From positions 651,776,468 through 651,840,467 of the forward strand of contig NC_081409.1 in assembly GCF_030272615.1 (NCBI RefSeq): a DNA stretch of 64,000 nucleotides. Reading direction: 5' to 3'. Both the position numbers and the translations under genes were made by a program. How positions within the stretch are numbered: the stretch's first letter is position 1; each line of letters starts with the position of its first letter. The notes beneath the pieces were generated by a model. That model ran no database searches and was not told the DNA's origin. It was given only the letters and a program-made list of their open reading frames with translations. Of the stretch, positions 33,160 to 43,210 are shown one piece after another. This DNA is from Cryptomeria japonica. Lineage: Eukaryota; Streptophyta; Pinopsida; Cupressales; Cupressaceae.

Positions 33160-33515
33160 TACTCGGAAGGAATCCCGTATGGATTCGCTTGACTTCCGGA
33201 GGCTTTAAGCCAAATTCCGAGGCGGAATTCAAGCTTGTGTTATTTTTAAATTACTCCTAAGGACGGCGACCTCGGTACATTCTTGCTAGAAGAATGTAGT
33301 ACTTAGTGAGTGGCTCAGGACCCGAATGGTCCCGATGAGTCTAAGTCTCTGGCCAGAGCATCTCCTATCCCGTTTGGATGGATGCCTACCCCGTATGGGT
33401 AGATGCCTATCCCATATTGGATAGATGGAATTTACGTCCCGTATGGACAATTGCCTAACCCGTATGGTTAGAAGCTCATCCCGAATGGATGAATGCCTAA
33501 TCCTAATTGGATGGA
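33160..33515 (+). repeat. Hairpin array in the 5' LTR: nine CC-N5-GG stem-loops plus three other stems
   Basis: Nine stem-loops share the centre CC-CGNAT-GG with different stems: 33170-33186 GAATCC/GGATTC; 33318-33332 GGACC/GGTCC; 33367-33379 ATCC/GGAT; 33386-33402 CTACCC/GGGTAG; 33407-33424 CTATCC/GGATAG; 33436-33448 GTCC/GGAC; 33455-33471 CTAACC/GGTTAG; 33476-33492 TCATCC/GGATGA; 33500-33512 ATCC/GGAT. Loops are CGTAT, CGAAT, CGTTT, CATATT or TAATT. Other stems are AATTCCG/CGGAATT (33213-33229), a 9-bp stem at 33276-33298 with loop GCTAG, and the palindrome CTCTGGCCAGAG (33347-33358). The outer stem bases change in pairs from unit to unit. Confidence 0.9.
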
Positions 33516-33607
33516 TGCCCAGAGTATGCAATTGAATAAAACATAATAAAGGAAAAAAAAATGTATACTCAATTTTTGTTGGATGAAATGTGGTGGGTTA
33601 TTACATG

Positions 33608-33620
33608 TGGTATCAGAGCA
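33608..33620 (+). other. Primer-binding site (tRNA-iMet)
   Basis: TGGTATCAGAGCA, two bases after the 5' LTR, is complementary to the 3' end of plant initiator tRNA-Met, the usual primer for reverse transcription in plant LTR elements. Confidence 0.95.
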
Positions 33621-33753
33621 AAGGTTCAAATCTAGGCCTTGTGCTCACTTTAATTTATTCAACTAAGGGAATGTTTTACAATAATAGAAATTAAATTTTA
33701 TTCTACAAAAAAAAAAACTAACTACATAATTTAACTTTCAGGTAAAACCTAGA

Positions 33754-36700
33754 ATGGCAAGAGGAAGAGGAAGAGGAAGAGGAAGGGGTAATGGAAGATG
33801 TACTAGGAGTCAAAAGGAGGTAAACCATGAAGAAAACCATGAAGAAAACCATGAAGGAAACCATGAGGAAGATCATGAAGAGGTTCGACACAACCTAGGG
33901 AATAACGAAGATGGGGTCCAAGCTATAATCGACCTTCTAACCGAACAAAGAGATAAAATCAACTTCCTGGAACAATCACTGCAGGACCTTAGGGAAAGGC
34001 AGAATGACTATGAGAATAGAAGTGGTACCAAGAATGGAAACCTTGGTAGCAATCAAGGAAATGTGGTGGGTAATGGGAAGGAAAATAACATATTGGAACT
34101 CTCCAAGGATTTGAAGAAAATCACCCCTCCTAAGTTCGATGGGAGGCAGATTGGTGAAGGGGCTGAGAATTGGCTAAATGAAATGGAAAAATATTTTGAG
34201 CTAAGAGATTTTAGCGAAACAACCAAGGCTTTATGGGGCTCCTATCAACTCACAGGGGAGGCGGCTAGTTGGTGGACCAACACCAAGGAACAAAATGGGT
34301 ATAACAGGGATACGATCACATGGGATCAATTTGTTCACCATTTTCGAGATAGGTGGCTCCCTCAATTGTTCTTTGATGAGAAAGTGACAGAATTCCATAA
34401 TCTACGTCAAGGGTCCCTATCCGTTCAACAATATTGGGATAAGTTCGCCAAGTTGCTTAAATATGTGCCTATGTACCAAAAGGATGAAGAAGGCCAGGCA
34501 AGGAAATTCATTTTGGGGCTGAATACCAACATAGGGGCAGAGGTTGATATGCATGGACCCAGAAATATGAATGAAGTACTTGAAAAGTCCCTAAGGCAAG
34601 AGAGGAAGATTCAAACACTAGCAGGATGGAACTATAATGGGAACCACTCATTTAAAAGGAAGCAAGAATTCAATGGAAACACTAATTTCAACAAGGGTCA
34701 AAGGAATAACTCTTTCGAAAGGAGACCACCGCCTAACCAATATCAGAGGAATGGAAATGATGATAACAGGGGCAATAATAACAGGGGCAATAACAACAGG
34801 GGCAATAATAACAGGGGCAATGATAACAGGGGCAACTATAATAGAAATGACCACCAGAACAGGATAACTTATCCACCCAGGGGAAATGAAACAAGGAATG
34901 ATCCCCCTAGAAATCAAGGTAGGAGAGGTCCTCCAGGCGGATGCTTTATGTGCGGGGAAAATCATTTTGCTAGAGATTGCCCCAGGATGCAAGGACAAAT
35001 TAGAGCCAATCAACCCCAACAAGGGCCCCAACAGAGGATTCATGCAGCAATTAGGAACCAAAGAAGAAGATACCAGAATGTTCCCGTGGAAACTACAGGT
35101 ACACTATTTGAACAACCAATATCAATTCTAATTGACACTGGATCATCTGAATGTTTCATCTCACCTGAATTAGTGAACAAATATGCATTAAAAGTTAATC
35201 AAATGGAGTCATCATGGACGGTTCAATATGGGGATAAGGCAACTAGAGAAGTAACTAAGTGTTTACCGAGGGCTAGGGTACAATTCCCTGAGTTCGAAAC
35301 AAGGGTAGATCTCTATGTGGCACCCTTAGGATTATATGATGTGATTATGGGAATGAGTTGGTTAGCAGACCATCAAGCTAATGTAGATTGTTATAGCAAG
35401 GTTGTTGAATGTTTGGATGATGGGGGAAAAAGGGTCAAAATCCAAGGAAAGTTTAAACCCATTAATATAGAAACTATCTCAGCAATGCAATTAAAGAAGG
35501 AAAGGAGAAGAGGAGGACAAATCTTTATGGTTGAAATTGATGAAGGGAAGGAGGAAAATACCCCAACATTTGAAAATACCCCTTTCTTAAAGGAGTTTAA
35601 GGATGTTTTTCCAGAAGAACTACCCGGTTTACCCCCTAAGAGAAAGTTTGACTTTTCTATCGAAGTACTCCCAGGAGCTGAACCAGTATCAAAGGCACCT
35701 TACTGGATGAACACAACCGAACTACAAGAGCTCAAAATGCAATTAGAGGAACTCTTAGCTAAGGGATTAATAAGGCCAAGTGTATCACCATGGGGAGCGC
35801 CAGTTTTATTTGTTAAGAAGAAGGATGGAACCTTAAGGCTATGCATCGACTATAGGATGTTGAAAAAAGTCACCATAAAGAATAGGTATCCCTTACCTCA
35901 CATAGAGGACCTTTTTGACCAAATGAAAGGAGCAGCAATTTTCTCAAAGATAGATCTTCGGTTAGGGTATCATCAACTTAGAATTAAGGAAGCAGACATT
36001 CCAAAGACAACTTTCAGGACGAGATATGGACATTATGAATTCACAGTAGTTCCTTTTGGAGTAACTAATGCCCCAGCTGCATTCATGAACCTGATGAATA
36101 GTGTATTCCATGACTACTTGGATAAGTTTGTTTTGGTATTTTTGGATGACATATTGATTTATTCTAGAAATGAAGAGGAACATTTAGCGCACCTACAAAT
36201 TGTTTTGCAAAGATTGAGAGAACATAAGTTATATGGAAAATTGTCCAAATGTGCCTTCTTCGAGGAAAAGATTCACTATCTTGGGCATATAATATCAAAG
36301 GAAGGAATAGCAGTCGACCCAGATAAAATAAAGGTGATAGTAGAATGGCCAATCCCTAAGAATGTTTCAGAGGTAAGAAGCTTTATGGGGCTAGCAGGTT
36401 ACTATAGGAGGTTTGTGGAAGGATTCTCTAAGATAGCAAACCCCATCATCTCCTTGCAAAGGAAGGGCAAAAGGTTTGTATGGACCGAGCAAAGTGATAA
36501 GGCATTTCAAATCTTGAAGGGAAAACTAACTTCAGCACCCATCCTAAAGGTACCAAACCCAAATGGACACTTCACAGTTGTAACAGATGCTTCTATTGAA
36601 GGGTTAGGAGGAGTACTTGTCCAAGATGAAGGGGTAGTGGCTTACGAATCTAGGAAGCTAAAGACTCATGAAGTCAATTATGTACCCCACGACTTAGAGT

Positions 36701-38271
36701 TGGCAGCAATTGTGCATGCCCTGCAAAAGTGGAGACACTTCTTGCTAGGGAAGCCCTTTGAGCTTAAGTCGGACAACCAAGGACTAAAATACATCTTTAC
36801 CCAACCTCACTTAAATGCCAGACAAAGAAGGTGGTTAGAGTTTCTAAGTGAATATGATTTTGAAATTGAATATATTAAGGGAAAAGAAAATAGGGTGGCA
36901 GATGCCTTAAGTAGGAGGAGACACTTGATGACTATAGCAACCTTCAAAACCTCTTTCAAAAGGAAAGTAATGGATGAACAAGGACATGACCCATGGTATG
37001 AGCAAGTCAGATTAACTATAAGACACAACCCGACCGACCCTAAGGTCAAAGGGTATACATTTGATGAAGATGGGTTGCTCAGATATAATAATAGAATCTA
37101 TATTCCTAATTCAGGGAACTTAAGGGAAGTAGTCCTTTCAGAGGCTCACGATGCCCCTTATTCAGGCCACCTAGGAGTTAACAAACTTTATGCAGATCTA
37201 AAGAAGCTATACTTTTGGCAAGGGTTGAAAAGCGATATTGTCAAGTATGTAGCTAAATGTTTGGAGTGTCAAAGAGTAAAGGCAGAACATAGACACCCAG
37301 CTGGATTGTTACAACTACACGATGTACCTCAACACAAGTGGCAAGTTATTAGCATGGATTTTGTACAAGGGTTACCCATGTCACCTTCTAGGCATGATGC
37401 AATAATGGTAGTAATTGACAAACTCACTAATGTGGCACACTTTATACCAGGAAATCTGACAGATGATGCACCCACCTTGGCTAGACACTTCGTTAAGGAG
37501 ATAGTTAGGTTGCATGGAATACCAGAGAAAATCATATCAGACAGAGATGCAAGATTCACTTCCAGGTTTTGGACCACTCTTCAATCAGCTCTAGGAACTC
37601 AACTAAATTTTAGCACCGCATACCATTCGGAAATCGACGGTCAGACAGAAAGGACAAATCAGATTATGGAAGACCTGCTTCGCATGTACTGCATGGACCA
37701 ACAGAGGAAATGGGAAGAGTACCTACCTTTGGTAGAGTTTGCCTACAATAATACATATCAAACATCCTTGGGAATGGCACCTTTCGAAGCTTTGTATGGT
37801 AGACCGTGTCGAACACCTTTGAGTTGGGATAGTCTTGAAGATAGAGTGATTATTGGGCTAGAGATGTTGAAAGAAATGGAAAGGAAAACTAAGGAAATTA
37901 GGCAAAGGTTGAAGGAAACCTCGGATAGGCAGAAAAGTTATGTAGATAAAAACAGAACACCAAGGGAGTTTGAAGTAGGAGAGAAAGTCTTCCTAAGGGT
38001 TAGGCCACACAAGAGTTCCATAAGATTTGGGAAAAAGACTAAGCTTGCACCTCGTTATGTCGGACCTTTTGAAATATTGGGAAGAATTAATCCAGTTGCT
38101 TATCGGTTGGCCTTACCTCCCCAATTGAGCCGAATCCATGATGTCTTCCATGTATCTCTTCTTAAGAAGTATGTACCTGATGAGAAACACATTTTGAATT
38201 GGGATGCTTTGCAGGTCCAAGAAATGGGGGGAATAATGATAGAGCCATTAAGAATCTTGGAGAGGCGCTAG
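33754..38271 (+). CDS. Gag-Pol polyprotein of the Ty3/gypsy element (1505 aa)
   Basis: One uninterrupted frame encodes capsid and replication enzymes. It has a basic Arg/Gly N-terminus and an acidic HEENHEE repeat; a retrotransposon Gag domain (about 125-290, with WLNEMEKYF and LTGEAASWW); an Asn/Arg-rich stretch with GNNNR repeats; a CCHC zinc knuckle at 397-410 (Cys397, Cys400, His405, Cys410); an aspartic protease with DTGSS at Asp461; an RT with FLDD (Asp798, Asp799); an RNase H with Asp945; an integrase zinc region (His1132 ... Cys1169, Cys1172) and a DD35E triad Asp1202, Asp1263, Glu1299; and a GPF module near 1437. All catalytic residues I can check are present. The frame stops at TAG 38269, inside the start of a chromodomain. 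The start ATG follows the LTR by about 150 bp. Confidence 0.97.
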   Translation: MARGRGRGRGRGNGRCTRSQKEVNHEENHEENHEGNHEEDHEEVRHNLGNNEDGVQAIIDLLTEQRDKINFLEQSLQDLRERQNDYENRSGTKNGNLGSNQGNVVGNGKENNILELSKDLKKITPPKFDGRQIGEGAENWLNEMEKYFELRDFSETTKALWGSYQLTGEAASWWTNTKEQNGYNRDTITWDQFVHHFRDRWLPQLFFDEKVTEFHNLRQGSLSVQQYWDKFAKLLKYVPMYQKDEEGQARKFILGLNTNIGAEVDMHGPRNMNEVLEKSLRQERKIQTLAGWNYNGNHSFKRKQEFNGNTNFNKGQRNNSFERRPPPNQYQRNGNDDNRGNNNRGNNNRGNNNRGNDNRGNYNRNDHQNRITYPPRGNETRNDPPRNQGRRGPPGGCFMCGENHFARDCPRMQGQIRANQPQQGPQQRIHAAIRNQRRRYQNVPVETTGTLFEQPISILIDTGSSECFISPELVNKYALKVNQMESSWTVQYGDKATREVTKCLPRARVQFPEFETRVDLYVAPLGLYDVIMGMSWLADHQANVDCYSKVVECLDDGGKRVKIQGKFKPINIETISAMQLKKERRRGGQIFMVEIDEGKEENTPTFENTPFLKEFKDVFPEELPGLPPKRKFDFSIEVLPGAEPVSKAPYWMNTTELQELKMQLEELLAKGLIRPSVSPWGAPVLFVKKKDGTLRLCIDYRMLKKVTIKNRYPLPHIEDLFDQMKGAAIFSKIDLRLGYHQLRIKEADIPKTTFRTRYGHYEFTVVPFGVTNAPAAFMNLMNSVFHDYLDKFVLVFLDDILIYSRNEEEHLAHLQIVLQRLREHKLYGKLSKCAFFEEKIHYLGHIISKEGIAVDPDKIKVIVEWPIPKNVSEVRSFMGLAGYYRRFVEGFSKIANPIISLQRKGKRFVWTEQSDKAFQILKGKLTSAPILKVPNPNGHFTVVTDASIEGLGGVLVQDEGVVAYESRKLKTHEVNYVPHDLELAAIVHALQKWRHFLLGKPFELKSDNQGLKYIFTQPHLNARQRRWLEFLSEYDFEIEYIKGKENRVADALSRRRHLMTIATFKTSFKRKVMDEQGHDPWYEQVRLTIRHNPTDPKVKGYTFDEDGLLRYNNRIYIPNSGNLREVVLSEAHDAPYSGHLGVNKLYADLKKLYFWQGLKSDIVKYVAKCLECQRVKAEHRHPAGLLQLHDVPQHKWQVISMDFVQGLPMSPSRHDAIMVVIDKLTNVAHFIPGNLTDDAPTLARHFVKEIVRLHGIPEKIISDRDARFTSRFWTTLQSALGTQLNFSTAYHSEIDGQTERTNQIMEDLLRMYCMDQQRKWEEYLPLVEFAYNNTYQTSLGMAPFEALYGRPCRTPLSWDSLEDRVIIGLEMLKEMERKTKEIRQRLKETSDRQKSYVDKNRTPREFEVGEKVFLRVRPHKSSIRFGKKTKLAPRYVGPFEILGRINPVAYRLALPPQLSRIHDVFHVSLLKKYVPDEKHILNWDALQVQEMGGIMIEPLRILERR

Positions 38272-38391
38272 TGCCAGTTGCGCAACAGAGAGGTTGATCA
38301 GTGCAAAGTGTAATGGGACCAGTATGACGAAAAGAATGCCACGTGGGAGGATACTAAGGAGATGCAGCAGTTGTTTCCTTTTTTGTTTTGA
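38272..38391 (+). pseudogene. Detached chromodomain remnant of the integrase C-terminus
   Basis: Reading on in the Gag-Pol frame past TAG 38269 gives QLRNREVDQCKV, a TAA at 38311, then WDQYDEKNATWED and a tail ending at TGA 38389. This is the second half of a chromodomain, which in chromoviruses guides integration to particular chromatin. Two stops separate it from the integrase. Unless stops are read through, this copy's integrase lacks its targeting module. Confidence 0.8.
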
Positions 38392-38452
38392 ACATGAACT
38401 ATAAACTCTTTTGAATGCATTTAATAAGTGCATCGGGACGATGCACAGATTT

Positions 38453-38464
38453 AGGGGGGGAGGA
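38453..38464 (+). other. Polypurine tract
   Basis: AGGGGGGGAGGA directly before the 3' LTR; it primes plus-strand DNA synthesis. Confidence 0.93.
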
Positions 38465-41400
38465 TGTCACAACCCTCCTTTATCACCTTTTTGATTTAAA
38501 TACAAAACTCTATTATATTTCCTTGGATAAACTATTGAATGAATATTGTAAGGGAATAAAAATAATAAACCACACACACATGGAAAATACATATATATTT
38601 TTAATTTGTTATTTAATTTCCCTCACCCAAATTAAGGCACATGTTGTAGGAGGAATAAGAAGCTTCTAGAGGCTTCTCCACCTCCTTGCATGTAACTCCT
38701 CCCACTAAGCCTAATCAATTTGCATGGAGGCCAAATTGGGAGAGAATCTCTTTTTTTCAATTAAAAAATTAGGTAATGGGAATTTGAAATTTCTTTTATA
38801 AAATAGGTACAAGTTTCAAAATGAGTGTTGGCTATTCCATAAGAAATTCTGCAAGTTAAATTCTCCTTTGTAGTCCATTTTCATTGGCAGCCAAGATTTT
38901 GTTGGGAGGATTTCTCTTCAATTTGGAGGATCAAGGAAGACTCTACACCATTTTGCAAGCACCCAGGTTCCTTCAAGCTTAGTTTTGTGCATCTTATTCT
39001 TGTTGTAGATTAGATTAGATTAAATTATTTTATGAAAATGAAATTCATTTGTGAAATTAGTTTTCAGATTTTGATTAGATTAAAATGTTTGATAAAAAAA
39101 TAGATTAAATTGTTTGATTCATTGTTTAAATTCTTGATAAGAAATTAGTTTCAGATTTTGTAGAGAATGAAATTCATTGTTGATAAGAAATTAGTTTCAG
39201 ATTTTGTAGAGAATGAGATTCATTGTTTAAATTCTTGATAAGAAATTAGTTTCAGATTTTGTAGAAAATGGGATTCATTATTTAAATTCTTGATAGGAAA
39301 TTAGTTTCAGATTTTGTAGAGAATGAGATTCATTGTTTAAAATCTTAATAAGAAATTAGTTTCAGTTTTGAAAGGAGTAGATTAAATGGTTTAGGAGAAT
39401 AGAGTCACTTGATGAAAATTAGATTCATTGTCTTCAGTTTATTTTTGATAAAAATTAGATCTCCCTATGTGTACAAACAATTTTCTCTTTTCTCTGTGAA
39501 CAAATCTCCCTGTGTGTATAAATAAATCATCTCCCTTCTCTATGAACAGATCTCCCTGTGTGTACAAACAAATTTACTTCTTTATCTGTGGATGAATTTC
39601 CCTCTGTAGGAAACAAAAGAAATGAAAGAAAAAGATATAAACTATTCCTTTCTCTATGAAAGAATTTCCCTGTGTGAAAAACAAAAGGAATGAAAAAGAA
39701 ATAAACTATCTCTTTATCTGTGAATGAATCTCCCTGTGTAGAAAACAAAAGAAATGGAAAAATCCCTCTGGTTACTGCTTCATTTTGTCCCTGAAATTAA
39801 TCTGCAACATTGTTAATTACCTATTATTACCCTGCTCTGAGTAATCTTCAATAATTTAAATTTTTTTTTATAATACTCCTGTATAAGAAAAATGATAACA
39901 ATAATATTATAACATATATATATTTATATACATATATATATATATATATAAATAAATAACCAAAAAGAAAGAAATCATATCGAACGTTAGAAAAATCTCC
40001 CAACACCCCGTAACGCATGGCGTTTTCGCACTAATTGGACGTCGGCAAAGGTGCATGGACGGTTACGTAGTAACTGTCGCAGAGTACGGGGGGCCCGCAG
40101 GTCCCCTCACCTCTGCGGACCTGCGCATGCAGGGCCGCAGGGGTGATGGGACCCGTGGTCCCCACCCTGCACCCTATCACTACCAAGTAATATATGTATT
40201 TAATTTAAAAGTTTTCTCTTCCCTTTTTAAATTTGTAAATTGACATTTTAAATTGGAAATTTTTTTATATATGTAAATTAATATCCCTTGTTATTTAATT
40301 AAATTTTTTTTTTTTTTTTAGTTGATAGAAATGGCATTTAAGAATAATGAATTCTTTTTTTTGTGTAAGCTATAAGATATTGTATTTCGACTTAGAAAAA
40401 TTGGGCTAATATGTAGCAAGCTCATAATTAAATTGCCTTAGTAAGTTTTAAAATCATAGACTATATTCTTTTAAAATTAAGTTACTCAACCCATTAAGAA
40501 TCGTTGGGATACTTGATTGGTCTTTAATACAAATGCTTAAATTTAATCGTTATTTTGGATTCATAGCATGCGAATTATTTATAGAATAATTATATCTTTC
40601 ATGCAATTACTATTATGCAAGTTTCATTTGTTATGCAAATTACACTTCAAGTAGTTACTTCAATTAATTACGCTTTCATTTTGTTATTCGTAGTTAGAAA
40701 ACTAAACAAAGGAAGTTGGAAAACCAAAACTAGCAGCGTTCGATATATATGGTGCCTCTGGGTCACGCTTACGGGTAATGCCGTCGTGTTGAACTACTGC
40801 ACTTAACGCTTAATAAAGCTGCATTAACGACGTCTGTGGCATCGTCCCTATAAATCATAGGGGAGTAATAAGGGACATTTGGAGGTTAAAAATCCAAGGG
40901 GCGGGTAATCCCTCTTGGATCGATAATTTAATAAGATAACTTTTAAATGAATTTCACATCCGTTGAGATACACCATAGTAAACCCCTTTTTTTAGGATGG
41001 TCAAGTTAAATACCCTCATGAAATTTACTTTCCTTATTTATTTAATTCATCTCGAAGGGATATTGGCGTTTTGCAATTGGGTGATGCTCATGATAAGTAT
41101 TAGGATCTAGTTATTTTGTTTAGGCCACAAGCAATAGGCCATCTTGAGCCTTCGCTTAAGTGCTACCATCGTGGGTAGCAATCGCAGAGAAACTATCTGG
41201 GACACTGACCCTAGAAAGGGTTGCGTACCCACAAAATCAGTTTACATCAAACCATAGATTAGAAAATAGAACTACATACTTTACGCCTTGATCCCCTGCC
41301 GAAGCGGGTATGTAGGCAGTCTTGGGACGGAGTTGTCCCTCGTACTCAGCCGTTCGTGGGTGGGGTCTAGGTTTGGTTGAGTAAGAATCCTAAATGAAAA

Positions 41401-41872
41401 ATAAGATAATCAATTTAATTCAATGCATACTCGGAAGGAATCCCGTATGGATTCGCTTGACTTCCGGAGGCTTTAAGCCAAATTCCGAGGCGGAATTCAA
41501 GCTTGTGTTATTTTTAAATTACTCCTAAGGACAGCGACCTCGGTACATTCTTGCTAGAAGAATGTAGTACTTAGTGAGTGGCTCAGGACCCGAATGGTCC
41601 CGATGAGTCTAAGTCTCTGGCCAGAGCATCTCCTATCCCGTTTGGATGGATGCCTACCCCGTATGGGTAGATGCCTATCCCGTATTGGATAGATGGAATT
41701 TACGTCCCGTATGGACAATTGCCTAACCCGTATGGTTAGAAGCTCATCCCGAATGGATGAATGCCTAATCCTAATTGGATGGATGCCCAGAGTATGCAAT
41801 TGAATAAAACATAATAAAGGAAAAAAAAAATATACTCAATTTTTGTTGGATGAAATGTGGTGGGTTATTACA
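38465..41872 (+). repeat. 3' LTR (3408 bp)
   Basis: Copy of the 5' LTR at a constant offset of 8268 bases until a 1-bp indel near its end. The hairpin array is present at about 41428-41783. One clear cluster of differences is a pyrimidine tract near 40305 where this copy is all T. Other changes are scattered and mostly C/T or A/G. Confidence 0.97.
41428..41783 (+). repeat. Hairpin array in the 3' LTR
   Basis: All nine CC-N5-GG stem-loops of the 5' LTR are kept with identical stems. The only change in this set is in a loop (CATATT there, CGTATT here). Confidence 0.9.
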
Positions 41873-41877
41873 ACCTT
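41873..41877. repeat. Target-site duplication, right copy
   Basis: ACCTT directly after the 3' LTR, matching 30192-30196. Confidence 0.95.
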
Positions 41878-41938
41878 GCCTTAATATAGAGGTCTTCCTT
41901 ATTCAATACAGGCTTGATACTTTCAACACAAGGGGTCT

Positions 41939-41948
41939 CTATATATAG
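41939..41948 (-). promoter_or_regulatory. Possible TATA box separated from its gene by the retrotransposon
   Basis: CTATATATAG read on the minus strand, followed by GACCCCTTGTGTTG. Before insertion it would have been about 250 bp upstream of the minus-strand ATG at 30017. It could equally belong to an older repeat. Confidence 0.3.
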
Positions 41949-41989
41949 ATAATGGCCTGTAAAAATGGACTGGAACTTGACTTGTTTGT

Positions 41990-42250
41990 CCCACATACCT
42001 ACGCTGGAAAATAAACATCCAAACTATATTTAAACATAATCTGTCTTATAATAAAATTGTGCATGGTAAACAACTGAATAGTTATGGCATCACAAAACTA
42101 TGAGTGAACTATACACTACCATCACATACCAACATACTCCTCCTTAATGTTGAGTAGATTTACTAGATTATCTCAAGGTTTTGTAAATTGAAATTGTGCA
42201 ACATTACCTTTACCATTTAGTACATGTTTTGTAGAATTCAAGTACTCCTT
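41990..42250. other. No gene seen
   Basis: Flanking DNA of the retrotransposon with no recognisable content. Confidence 0.4.
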
Positions 42251-43210
42251 TACTCATCTCTCCCCTTCATGTTAGGTCGCAAGAATTTGCCTTCCTTTCT
42301 CTAAAGAAGATTTATAGTATTTCAAATTGCATGACACCTTTCAATGTGGATCATAACAAGCAGCCATCAACTAGTTGACTCAAACATTCAAACTTAATGT
42401 GACCACTCTTATTTACATGCAAATATTTAGGCTTATACAACCTTTTGAATATACTTGTAGCTCTTTTCCAATTGGATCCATCAATCCATCTATAATCAAT
42501 CTGCATATGATATTTCATAGATTGTCCATTCTACATTCTATTCCAACATGACTTTTTAGAGTGATTCTTCAACCCACAAATTGTATGAGGATGGAGATCC
42601 TAACACTTCTTCATTTAATATCATTCCCCATGACAATGCAAACATTGCATAACTTGAGTTGATTTGCATGAACTTGTAACATGTTCAAAACCATTGCTAT
42701 CTCTCTTACTATATTCAAGGATTTCATTCTTTGGCCTCATAATTGATTGAATGGACTCCCAAATTCCTTTCCCATGTTTCCCAAATCTTTTCCTTCATAT
42801 CGTTTTTTCTTCATGATCTTCAAACTATGATTATTTTCAAAACAACCTTTGGTGTTAGCATCATATAAGCTACAAAATTTATAGATTCAAACATATCCTT
42901 ACCTTCAACCTCACCATCTTCACCTAAAGGAGCTTTTGATACATCACACATATAATTAGCTATGTCACCCATATCAAACAAAAAAAAATCATTTATATCA
43001 CATGAGGTATCACACGCTAAAGGTTTCAACACTAGATTCTCATTTTTATTTCTATATGTTGCAAGAAATTGATCTAACTACATATTTTGTTATTTCAGCT
43101 TTTCAATTTCAAATTTTTGAGAATTGTTTTTATCTACAAGCCAATTTGACTTCACCTCCAATTCTTTATTTTTCTTTCTAATTTTAACCAAATCTTCTTT
43201 TTAACAACCT
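42251..43210 (-). pseudogene. Decayed minus-strand frame with two zinc-knuckle-like motifs, probably old Gag
   Basis: On the minus strand near 42690-42540 the translation reads HVTSSCKSTQVMQCLHCHG, then, after stops, DLHPHTICGLKNHSKKSCW. Paired CxxC...H...C knuckles with a 'DLHP' link of this sort occur in plant retroelement Gag proteins. Further upstream on the same strand (43032-42820) is an acidic 70-residue frame, and a Lys/Glu-rich stretch lies near 43090-43200. There are many stops, and no protease or RT is attached. Confidence 0.35.

Larger units (their letters stand above)
30197..33605 (+). repeat. 5' LTR (3409 bp)
   Basis: Begins TGTCACAACCC and ends TGGGTTATTACA. It contains four to five copies of a roughly 57-bp AAATTAGTTTCAGATTTTGTAG unit (about 30840-31110), a CTCCCTGTGTG repeat block (31190-31480), a TA microsatellite (31660-31682), a GC-rich island (31735-31910), a TATA-like CCCTATAAATC at 32578-32588, a hairpin-rich tract (33160-33515) and AATAAA at 33535. 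No protein is encoded; minus-strand frames here are repeat translations. Confidence 0.97.
30197..41872 (+). mobile_element. Complete Ty3/gypsy (chromovirus, Tekay/Del-like) LTR retrotransposon
   Basis: An 11,676-bp element with all expected parts: LTRs starting TG and ending CA, a 5-bp target duplication ACCTT, a primer site for tRNA-iMet, a single Gag-Pol ORF, a polypurine tract and a second LTR. Domain order (protease, RT, RNase H, integrase last) is that of Ty3/gypsy; the GPF module and a chromodomain remnant place it with chromoviruses. My hand alignment of the LTRs gives about 38 substitutions and one 1-bp length difference over about 3.4 kb, roughly 1.1%, mostly transitions. This is a relatively young insertion; any age depends on the substitution rate assumed. 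The 3.4-kb LTRs are unusually long. Confidence 0.97.

Noticed and set aside
33286-33531. 81-residue minus-strand frame rich in IRxRHxSIRD repeats, with a twin at 41554-41799
   Set aside because: It is the reverse reading of the hairpin array; the periodic peptide is a by-product of the CC-N5-GG repeats.
34637-35131. Open frames overlapping Gag in other phases on both strands
   Set aside because: Shadows of the Asn/Gly-rich Gag repeat; no independent domain.
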